A stretch of 64,000 nt of DNA, taken from Prinsepia uniflora. Lineage: Eukaryota; Streptophyta; Magnoliopsida; Rosales; Rosaceae. The stretch is from NCBI GenBank assembly GCA_032719365.1, contig CM064874.1, positions 40,636,271-40,700,270 on the forward strand. Reading direction: 5' to 3'. The position numbers were made by a program, and so were the translations under genes. The notes beneath the pieces were generated by a model. That model saw nothing but the letters and a program-made list of their open reading frames with translations, searched no databases and had not been told where the DNA came from. Of this stretch, positions 55,981 through 64,000 are shown piece by piece. Within the stretch, counting starts at the first letter, position 1, and the number at the start of each line of letters is the position of its first letter.

Positions 55981-57919
55981 TGTAACACCCCGAAAATTTA
56001 AGGAAGTGAGAAAAAGGCGATTTCACCCTCAACAAGTCAAAATGTTTGACTTTTTGCTATGGTCCTCGTTTCAGAAATCTGAGAAAGCCATTATGAGGGT
56101 TTTCGAATCCTGAGTTCGTTGACAAACGACACGTCAAAATCGGAGATCGGATGAAATAGCTACGGGTTAAAATGGTAAAGGGCAAAATGGCAATTTTGCC
56201 ACTAAGGTAATTTTGGTCATTTTGGATGGAAGGTCTAGGTCCCTCTAGAAAGTTCCACTTTTTTCTTCTTATTTTCTCTACCACGGCCTACCCTTCATTG
56301 TATTTATACATATATATACATATATACATATAGGTATAAGAGAGAGAAGAAATGGTTTTTGGGTGGGTTCGGTGGAGTTGCAACGAGAAAATTGAAGAAT
56401 TATGAGAAAACGGAAAAAGGGAAAACAAAAAGTAGAGGGAAAAGGAAGGGGGAGCCAGAGAAAGAAAAGGGATAATTATAAGGGCTAAGAATCAGGAAAA
56501 AAAAAGGAAGTAGAAGACTGAAGAACTAGAAGGGAAGCAAGAACTCAAAACCCATGAATTCAAACTCGTCAAAAAATCAGGCAATCAGTTTGATACGTCA
56601 TGGCATCCTATTAAAGATGCTAGGATGATATTAATGTCGGCAGGCTCGTTTTGGGATGAAAAGGGAATAATTTGTGACATAGGCAAGCTCAGTTTATGAA
56701 AAGGAATTCTCCCTGAAACTTGGAATGTTCGAACCATGGATTAAGATACGTTTTTCCTTATTCTGAATTTATAGAATTCTTACTGGATTGAAGACGATGA
56801 AGATCGTATATTAGAACGTAAAATTTGATCGTAGAATACGAGATATTGAGTTGGGTCACGTCGCTGGGTCGAACAACCCGAGTTGCAGACCCGGCGAGCA
56901 AAAAACGATGACTCTGATATAGGCGCGTGGCCACCAAGCGTAGAGAGTCTCTCCGCGCGGGTGGCCACCAAGCGTAGAGAGTTTCTCAAGCGTGCGACCA
57001 CCACACGCAGAGAGTTTCTCAAGCGTGCGGCCACTACACGCAGAGAGTCTCTGTAGCGCGTGGCGGCACATGCAGTGGAATTTTGTCATTCGTTTAACAT
57101 AAAAAATTTAATTATGAATGTCATGGTCTAATTTCCAAGTAAATTGGATATAGTTTTGGATTTTTAAGTAATGTGTTATATTTTACAAAATAAATAAGAG
57201 TTGGGTAAATTAAAGAATTTAATTTGGAATCCCTTTTTGGATATTAAGATATTGAGAATAATTTAGTGAGTAATAGAAATATTTATGAAAATTTTGTAAG
57301 AGGGAATTGGCTACGAATACAATTTAAATTAAAGACTTAACATCTTACCTTTGTTTGATTTGATTAAAATGTTAGTATTGAGAGGATAAGTGTAGTTTTG
57401 GTAATAATAAGGCCATAGGTGTATATGTTGATTTAATGCTGGTTGGTATGCTCTAAGATGATGTTTATGATAAGTAAACTATTTCTTTAGCAAGGAATTA
57501 TGTCATGAAACCATATTTGAGTTTGAATATAAATAATAGTTGAGTATTGTTATGTAAAAACAATTGAAGGATATTTATGGATAAGTGGAATTGGATTGTT
57601 AGAAAGGTAATGACTTACCTTGTGGGATACAACGTTTGGGGTGATAAAAAGGTGAATGATTATGTACTAAATTTAAATGTTGTATAATTGTTGTTGAAAG
57701 CTATCACAACATAATAGTGGAGGAAAATTTAGTTATGACAAAATTAGTGATTCCCTAACTTATCGGGGTTAAGGGGCTAGACGTGGGCAGTAACCCTAAA
57801 ATGTGGAATTAGTTTGGTTTAGTTGATAGAGTTTTTGAATCGAGTTAAAATTTGCAAAATCCCTTGTCTAATAGTAGGACCAGTCCGGTTTCCGTGATAA
57901 TTAAGGACGGGTCCTATCA
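55981..57919 (+). mobile_element. Solo LTR Q (1939 bp) inside Cassandra
   Basis: TGTAACACCCCG to GACGGGTCCTATCA. Flanks GACCA (55976-55980) and GTCCA (57920-57924), one mismatch. It belongs to the N/F side of the long-LTR family. TATTTATAC near 56299 is a possible TATA box. The 3' half is AT-rich and non-coding. Confidence 0.82.
56920..57065. repeat. Four-unit tandem repeat at the GC-hairpin position of LTR Q
   Basis: Units of about 35-40 bp: GCGTGGCCACCAAGCGTAGA then GAGT(C/T)TCTC. AGAGAGTTTCTC and GCGT...ACGC are internally complementary. Other LTRs have a single GCGCGTG...CACGCGC hairpin here, so Q amplified it. Confidence 0.85.
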
Positions 57920-58014
57920 GTCCAACTTTGATACCATTCTATCACGACCCGACTTTTCTATCCCGATATTGTCCTCTTTGGGCCATGTTCTCACGGTTTT
58001 GTTTTTGGGAACTC

Positions 58015-58087
58015 ACACACAACTTCCTAGTGGGTTACCCATCTTGGGTTACTCCAACCCAATCTCGCTTAACTTTGGATTTCCAAC
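58015..58087 (-). repeat. 5S rRNA-like segment, Cassandra 5' LTR
   Basis: Minus strand GGAAATCCAAAGTTAAGCGAG ... GGGTAACCCACTAGGAAGT. It differs from the other copy at several bases, including GGGTGACC to GGGTAACC in the C-box, so the element is not recent. Confidence 0.9.
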
Positions 58088-58226
58088 CAAACCTAAAGCA
58101 GTAAGCTCCCAAAAGGCTTAATTCTAGATAGATATGTGCCCACACATATAAGGTACTTCACTTTTCTCTCCCCGAGCAATGTAGGATTGTTCATCGTTCT
58201 TCCCAAGACACAGGTCTTACATCAGT

Positions 58227-58971
58227 AACCAGTCATAAGTTGGCAATCGGGATGACCTATCGTGTAATCAGTAGTCGAGATGGCTTTCTGTGAAACGATG
58301 GTCGAGCACTGTCAGTGAACTAGTAGTCGGGATAAGTTTCCGTGAGCCGATAGTTGATAATATAAACCCTTATGACACTGAATGGGCAAAAAGAAGGTCA
58401 ATCTTCTGTGAAACTCAGCCGAAAGTCCATGAACTGGTCAATCGGGATAAGGGCAACCTTTTTATGACACTTAAAGGTCAGAAAGAAGGTTTGTGTACGA
58501 AAATGAATAGTCGAAAAGATGGTTAGGAGGTTGCATAATTGCCTCGAAGGGGCACGAAGAGAAGTTGTATCTTGATTTTATTTGTTGAAATAAGTAGTTT
58601 TTGCCACAAGGGCCAACCTTTTTATACCATGAAATCTTGGTTAAAGGTGTTCATAAGTTTAGAAATTGATAAAGATTAATTTCCTGAGTTTGATTGGTTG
58701 ATTTTCGGTCCTCTGAGAAACTTGGTCGTTCTCTATTTATAAGTGATGAAGAAGTTCTCAACTTGTTGAATCGGGTTACGCGTGGGTCCCGTATTCCACT
58801 TTTTTTCCGTTGGGATACTCCCTCCTTGACTCTATTTTCTTCGCACTCTGTCAGCACCACTCACACCTTCTTTCTCTCCACGCTCAAAGCTGCTCGGGCT
58901 TGGGCTAGAAATCGTCTTGGGTCTTTAATTTCCGTGAACTGCGTCATGGGCTGAGAGGGGACTTTTTCAGG
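58227..58971 (-). mobile_element. 5' LTR of element T (partial)
   Basis: It carries a core promoter on the minus strand and, at its right end, the 70 bp that match the 3' LTR remnant at 25551-25620. Left part (58227-58560) shows repeated GGTCG(A/G)-CGGGAT-TT-C(G/T)TGA clauses. LTR G interrupts it at TCAGG (58967-58971). Confidence 0.6.
58733..58741 (-). promoter_or_regulatory. TATA box of element T
   Basis: TATAAATAG on the minus strand followed by AGAACGACC, within the T 5' LTR; transcription would run leftward into gag. Confidence 0.65.
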
Positions 58972-59485
58972 TGTAACGACCCATCCCGAATTAACGGGAT
59001 TAATTAAGGATTAATGACGGATTAGCGAGAGTAATTGGAAATTAGACAAAGATTAGCTGACGTTCAGGCGAAATGACGATTTTGCCCTTAGAATGGGCGA
59101 ATCATTGACTTTTCGTTCAGGCGTTCAAATGGACTTTGGCCGATGACTGTGACATAGTTCAGGACGTCATGAGTTCATAGACAGGTGGCACGCCCGATTC
59201 CGACGTTCGAGGAAGAAGTTATGATTTTTGGAAGTTCAGGGGCAATTTGGTAATTTGATTGAATTGGAGCGAATAGTTGACTTTTGACCCATGAGGTTCG
59301 ATGGCCGAGGGCGATGACCGTTACTATATTGAGACAATACGAATCCGCAGACAGGCGGCACGTCGAATTCGGACGTTCGACGGAAAAGTTACGGTTCACG
59401 GAAATTCGAAGGAACTATTGCACGAATTACGAAACGGATGCTTTTTGTAATTAAGTGGGGCCCAGATATTTGTCATTAGACCAAT

Positions 59486-59511
59486 GGATGAGTGACAAGT
59501 GTCACCCATCC
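59486..59511. repeat. Conserved LTR palindrome (copy in G)
   Basis: GGATGAGTGACA, AG, TGTCACCCATCC; one mismatch, the same change as in A. Confidence 0.9.
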
Positions 59512-60663
59512 ACTGGCCATCCCTTTTCCTTCATGCATATCACATTCCTCTTCATCGATCATTTTCCCATTTCCAACCCGATCTTACCCACCTTGAACCA
59601 ATCCAAACCTTCACCCCATATGACCATGCCTGAAGAACCAAGAGAGTGAGAGGTGGTTGAGGAAGCTGAGGAATGAAGCATGGCGGTGGTCGGACCACCG
59701 TGCACGGCTGAGTGAAGGTAAGGGCTCGATTTGCCCATTTTTCCCATATATTTCGATTTACACATTATGGTTGATTTTGGATGTTTAGATAATGATTATT
59801 AGGTTGTTAGGATGGTTTCGAGGAGGGTTTGGTAGTGGTTGGATGGCTGTGGAAGCCGTGGGAGGAAAATGGAAAGTTAGGTCGTGGGGTTCAAATCAAA
59901 CCGTAGGATTTAAGTTGTTTTCTCTTAGGTTTGATGATTGGAAATGATAGAAAACATCAAAATAGGAAGAAAGGAATTGAAAAGGAGAAGATTGGACGAA
60001 AAATGAGGACTGGAGAGGCCTAGACCGGTCACGTCGGTCCAGTTGCAGACCCTGAACCGAATTAGCCGGTCTGGACCGGTTCAGTCGCTGGAGAAGATGA
60101 ACAGTCGCCGGCGCGTGAGGCCCACGTGCAGGCCATTCCTTGGGCACGTGAGGGCGCGTGACAGGGTTTTTGGGGAAGTGTCCAACATGTCAAATCATCT
60201 ATTTGATGTGACGAACATTTTGAGACTGGTTTCGTGTCAATCGGACATCGTTTCGATATAGTTCGAGTCGTCCAAAGGTTTAGGTTCGGGTTTAAAAATA
60301 GTTAGAAATTCCAGAAAGTTACGAGACTTTAGTGAGGGGTTATTTAAGTAGTTGATAACCTTCTATTACGATTTGGACAGGTTCGGGAATCCCAGAGGTG
60401 ACGATTGACCTAGGAAGACGTTTTAGCATACGTATCGAGGCGCGACTTCGGACGGTCTGTGAGTGGACTTGTTTTATGAATTCGATGCATGCATAAATGT
60501 TTTATAATTGTTTTAGAATATGTTTTGTGATGCCATGAGTGCATTTGTTTGTTGTAGCCTAGGATTTACGTATTTGCACGTATTTCGAGATTTACGGGTT
60601 TATACAATACTTGTATGTGCTAGGTTTTCAATGATGATTTAATGAATTGGTTTTGGATTTGGA

Positions 60664-61075
60664 AATATGAAATCAGGCACGAGACCCATTTGATTTATGA
60701 ACTTTCGGACTTGGAGTCCATTTGATTTGACGAGGAATCGGACCGAGGGTCCATTTGAGATATACGGTCGGACCGAGGGTACCGTTGATTTATGATCCGG
60801 GCTTGAGGCCCATTTGGTTGTAATATCGGGCTGGAGGCCCATTTGATTGTAGTATCGGGCTTGAGGCCCTGTTGGTTGTGAAATCGGGCTTGAGGCCCTA
60901 TTGATTTGTAGTTTCGGGCTTAGGGCCCAGTTAGTTGTGCTATCGGGCTTGAGGCCCTGTTGATTGTAACATCGGGCTTGAATCCCAGTTCTGTTTATGA
61001 AATGAGAATTCGGGCATGAGACCCTGTTGAACTGTGGATTTAGACCGAGGCCTGTGAAATGGATTTGAATCGGAT
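60664..61075 (+). repeat. GGGCTTGAGGCCC array in LTR G
   Basis: About twelve units, spacing 25-35 bp, closely like the array of LTR I in wording and order; G and I are one subfamily. Confidence 0.85.
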
Positions 61076-61185
61076 TCGAGGAATCCGATTGAGATGAATC
61101 GGGTATGAGTCCTAGTTGAGAAATGTTTTGAGAAAGAAAAAAAGTATTTGAAAATGTATATGAAACCCTCCATATGATTTATATG

Positions 61186-63868
61186 CCCTCCATTAAAAAC
61201 GTATGCATGCCACGAAAATCAGTAACCAAAACATTTGCTCAACAAGGCATTAGGGCCTTAGCCCAAAACCGTAAACCATAAATCCAACCGAAATACCATT
61301 TCATAGATCCAATAGTTCATAATTACCACATTACCATAACCGGCATCCCAGATGCCTAGCATCCCAGACGCCTAGCATCCCAGACGCCTGACGTCCTAGA
61401 CGTCATATTTCACGGTATAACCATAAGCTACGCGTGCTGCCCGGGGTCTCAATCCCGAGTCTAATCCTCGAACCCAGTCCGGGTACAACATCCCAGATGC
61501 CTAGCGTCCAGACGCTCGACGTCCCAGACGCCCAATCATAGCCATCCTGCTCCTGAGTCACTATACGGCCCGGTAGCTCCGCACAATGATCCCTCGCAGG
61601 CAATGCACCGTGATTTCCCCAGTGTCCCAGACACCTGGAGGAGACCTTCACATATTCTCGTATCAAGATGGTATATGGAAAACAGTTTTATTAAATCATT
61701 TCACAACATCTCAATGGGTCCTGCTCAAAATCTCCATAAAACATCACAATTCCATTTAGGGTCCCCGACCCGAAATCACGTTTATGAAACCAACTGGGCC
61801 TCATGCCTGATTCTGTAAATCACTAGGCCCACGACCAAAATTCATACATCAAATGGGCCCCTGCCCCGATTTCGTAAATAACTGGGCCCTTGGCCCGATT
61901 TCGTAACTCAATTGGACTCCAAGTCCGAGGTTTCCAAAACAATTGGGCCTCATGCCCGAGTTTCTCTTTCCAATTTCAAAACCATTTCATGAAATCATAT
62001 CCAAGGTCTTAAGTATGGAAAATCAGTGTAAAATCGGAAAAACCTCGATTTATGTGCAAGCACGAAAATCGCCTCGAAATGCGTGAAAACATATAATTCA
62101 CAATCATCCAAACCAATATCATAAAATCATATTCATAATCCATATAAAACAGTTAGGCATGAATAGAATTTATAAAACCAAAGTCCACTCACAGACCGTT
62201 CAACGGTACGCCTCGATACGCGTGCCACAGGCCTTCCCGGGCCCCGTCACTGACACCAGGACTCCCAAACCTTTTCATATCACATTAGAGGGTTACTAAC
62301 CTCTTCATTAACCTCCTATCCAAGTCCTGTAATTTTCCCGAATTTTTAACTATTTATAAACTCGACTTAAAACCTTCGGACATCCCGAACAATGTCGAAA
62401 CGGGGTCCGAGTGACACGAAACCAATGCTAAAATGTTCGTTACATTAAATAGGACAGAAGTCATGTTGACCTCACGTCGAGATTCGTGCCCACACACTAT
62501 CACGCGCAGCCATGAGTGGGTGCGTGTGAAACCCATGCGCCTGCTATAGTGCCATCGTCCCAACCTGTTTCTCTGGTAAACGGATCCTGCAACTCGCGTG
62601 ACGACCCGGTTAATTTCCTATCAATTCAACCTTAAATCATTCAATTGATCATTCAACCAGCTTTGTTTTAAGTTCAATTAAAGGTCTGTAAACCTAATTA
62701 CATCAATCCTTACCTGAAATCCAACAATTCGACGATGAACATCGAAGAACACCCGTCACTGTTCCTGCTTCGAATTCTTTCCAACTGGTTTCTTCCAATT
62801 GATCCACCCAGAAGCATAAGTGGACCATGGGAAACTATTTCCCCAACTCAATTGCATCGTTTGATCTCTCTATCAACACGATCTCTATCAACACGACCCA
62901 CTCTTCGAATTTGCTCACTGTCGTCAAGTCCGTTCAGAGCCAAAAAGCCATCAAATTTCTTCGTTCTTTCGATCATTATGATCGTAGGAATCCCAGAAAG
63001 CTGAAATGAGCTCCATTTTGATCGTCAGAGCCCATCACTCGACATTTGAATTTTCCCTCTCAAACTCCAAAATTTCGATTCTCAGTCTCCTTTGCCCCAA
63101 AATGACTCTCACTCGACCCACTCTCATTCCCTTTAATTCATCAACCTTCAAAGCAACCCAAAGTATGTCTCAGTCCTCTGTGTAAAGGTTCCCAGCACTG
63201 ACTCGAAACCAATTTAAAATGGTGTCCATGTTCTGTGATCTGTTGCCAACCCAAACACATGCTTCCACTACCTCAAAGCTGCCCCAATTCAGTCCTCAAT
63301 GTTAAACAATTCTTTGGACAGATCACACAAGTAATCCATTTAGTTCAACAAGGCTCCACTCGCGGCTGTCCAAAATCAACAGCCAAAATTACCATTTGCC
63401 CTCGCTTGGAAAATTACCAAAATGCCCCTCACGCATCTAGACACGTAACTTGGTCATTCGAACTCCGATTGACGCTTGTCGTCTGTCTACGGACTCAGGG
63501 CATCGAGATCTTCCCAACGGTCCTCGATCCTCGGCCATCGGGCCTCCCGATCGAAAAGTCAACATTTTCCCCCTTTTCGTCCAAATTACGAAAATTCCCT
63601 TGAACTTCTGAATGTCATAACTTCTTCCTCGAATGTCGGAATCGAACGTGCCACCTGTCTATGAACTCGTGATGTCCCGAACTACGTCACTGTCATTGGT
63701 CAAAGTCCGTTTGACCGCCCAATCAAAAAGTCAACATTTTGCCTATGCCTAGGGGCAAAACGGTCATTTTGCACAATTCGTCCTATTTCACTTAACTAAT
63801 CCCAGATTAGTCATTCTAAATCATAATTGAATAATATTAAATCCCGATACTCGGGACGGGTCGTTACA
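61186..63868 (-). mobile_element. LTR P: 3' LTR of a second A-family element, distal end missing
   Basis: Start at 63868 (TCGTTACA), preceded on its own strand by a polypurine tract. Two arrays: CATCCCAGA(C/T)GCC units at about 61335-61540 and GGCCCATTTGATnnAnGAATT-type units at about 61745-61960. Bracket motif 62183-62194; donor TTTCAG|GTAAGG at 62713, the best consensus of all copies. The last ~260 bp, with acceptor and second bracket motif, are missing at the junction with G (about 61170-61190). Confidence 0.8.
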
Positions 63869-64000
63869 ACCTTCCCCCTTAAATAATTTCGTCCTCGAAA
63901 TTCCAACTTTTCTTATTCCACATCCACCTCGTGGAAAAACAATTTGGCCTCACAACACGTGTACACTTGTACACCCTCTAACTGGAACAACATTTGTCTG
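63869..64000 (-). mobile_element. Internal 3' end of the element owning LTR P
   Basis: On the minus strand it matches the last 170 bp of the interior of A: TACAAGTGTACACGTG, CCACGAGGTGGATGTGGAAT, TTGGAATTTCGAGGACGAAA, then TTTAAGGGGGAAGG before the LTR. The same non-coding interior in two copies shows the LARD-like structure is shared. The rest lies beyond the window. Confidence 0.85.

Larger units (their letters stand above)
55643..58221 (-). mobile_element. Cassandra-type TRIM with 5S rRNA-like LTRs, split by LTR Q
   Basis: LTRs at 55643-55926 and 57940-58221, each about 283 bp, with perfect TCAGT duplications at 55638-55642 and 58222-58226. Each LTR contains 5S rRNA-like sequence. PBS TGGTATCAAAG (minus strand, 57936-57926) and a purine-rich GGGGTAGAT before the 3' LTR. 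Without Q the interior is only about 70 bp, giving a total of roughly 640 bp, the size of Cassandra TRIMs, which carry 5S promoter sequence in their LTRs and no genes. Mobilised by other elements' proteins. It lies in element T. Confidence 0.92.
25551..58971 (-). mobile_element. Element T: Tat-lineage-like derivative with antisense ORF, much interrupted
   Basis: The host element of the right half, read leftward: 5' LTR 58227-58971, leader and Gag N-terminus 54535-55637, Gag capsid and protease 33932-37012, then a plus-strand (antisense) plant-mobile-domain ORF 25806-31123, then a 70 bp remnant of the 3' LTR at 25551-25620. The two LTR pieces match each other (58903-58971 against 25551-25615). 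Tat-clade elements are known to carry an antisense extra ORF between pol and the 3' LTR. RT, RNase H and integrase are not found anywhere in T, so protease is followed directly by the antisense ORF. Later insertions: F, E (with C, A, D), Cassandra with Q, G and N. Confidence 0.6.
58972..61180 (+). mobile_element. LTR G (plus), 3' third missing
   Basis: TGTAACGACCCATCCC, U3 modules (about 59105-59225 and 59275-59400), palindrome 59486-59511, donor GAAG|GTAAGG at 59718, GC hairpin near 60108-60160, CTGTGAGTGGAC 60457-60468, and a GGGCTTGAGGCCC array 60664-61075. It breaks off at CCCTCC (about 61170) and meets LTR P in reverse. Confidence 0.8.

Noticed and set aside
60664..61075. Possible CRISPR-like array (short palindromic repeats with spacers)
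   Set aside because: Repeats are degenerate, spacers are not unique, it lies in a plant LTR, and there are no cas genes.

Overview
This window is a plant nuclear, heterochromatin-like stretch made almost wholly of LTR retrotransposons and their remains. Plant Ty3/gypsy gag-pol domains, an initiator-Met-tRNA primer-binding site, a Cassandra-type TRIM carrying 5S rRNA sequence, an Athila-like end and an antisense plant-mobile-domain ORF all point to a flowering plant. I cannot name the species. I see no host protein gene, tRNA gene, functional rRNA gene, CRISPR array or bacterial feature. The dominant family has very long LTRs (about 1.5-3.2 kb) beginning TGTAACGACCC-like and ending ...TGTCA. 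Most copies are solo LTRs. I label copies by letter.

Layout, left to right. 1-6240: LTRs H(-) and I(+), an unassigned stretch, and the converging fragments K(+) and L(-). 6241-9148: 3' end of an Athila-like element (labelled Athila). 9269-12316: LTR J(+). 12491-24359: LTR M(-), split by element B, a decayed minus-strand chromodomain Ty3/gypsy element (13701-23198) that itself holds solo LTR S 16 bp upstream of its gag ATG. 24360-25550: LTR N(-). 25551-58971: element T(-), a Tat-lineage-like derivative with gag, protease and an antisense plant-mobile-domain ORF but no recognisable RT, RNase H or integrase. T is interrupted by solo LTR F, by solo LTR E, and by a Cassandra element that holds solo LTR Q. 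E contains solo LTR C and solo LTR D side by side, and C contains the complete element A (38137-47580). 58972-61180: LTR G(+). 61186-63868: LTR P(-), the 3' LTR of another A-family element whose internal end runs off the window.

Target-site duplications that I read directly support the nesting: GTACG (A), ACATA (C), TATCC (D), TTGAA (E), TCAGT (Cassandra) and AAGAG (S). One-mismatch or offset duplications support F, Q, J and B. Insertion order follows: A is younger than C, C and D are younger than E, and E is younger than T.

The most interesting signal is the LTR itself. In sense orientation most of the long LTRs share a module plan: (1) a U3 module, often duplicated, with TTGAC and TGACG boxes; (2) in one subgroup, a 24-26 bp palindrome; (3) a short leader ending at a good splice donor (AG|GTRAG-like); (4) a GC-rich hairpin; (5) CTGTGAGTGGAC; (6) an array of short repeats that are often self-complementary, with a different unit in each subfamily; (7) GTCCACTCACAG, the exact reverse complement of (5); (8) CCCTYCAG|G, a splice-acceptor-like site about 25 bp further on; (9) the LTR end and PBS. 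I infer that these LTRs carry a 0.4-2.3 kb intron whose repeat array is bracketed by a conserved 12 bp stem. Element A, with 3.2 kb LTRs and a 3.06 kb interior without gag or pol, looks like a LARD-type non-autonomous member of the family.
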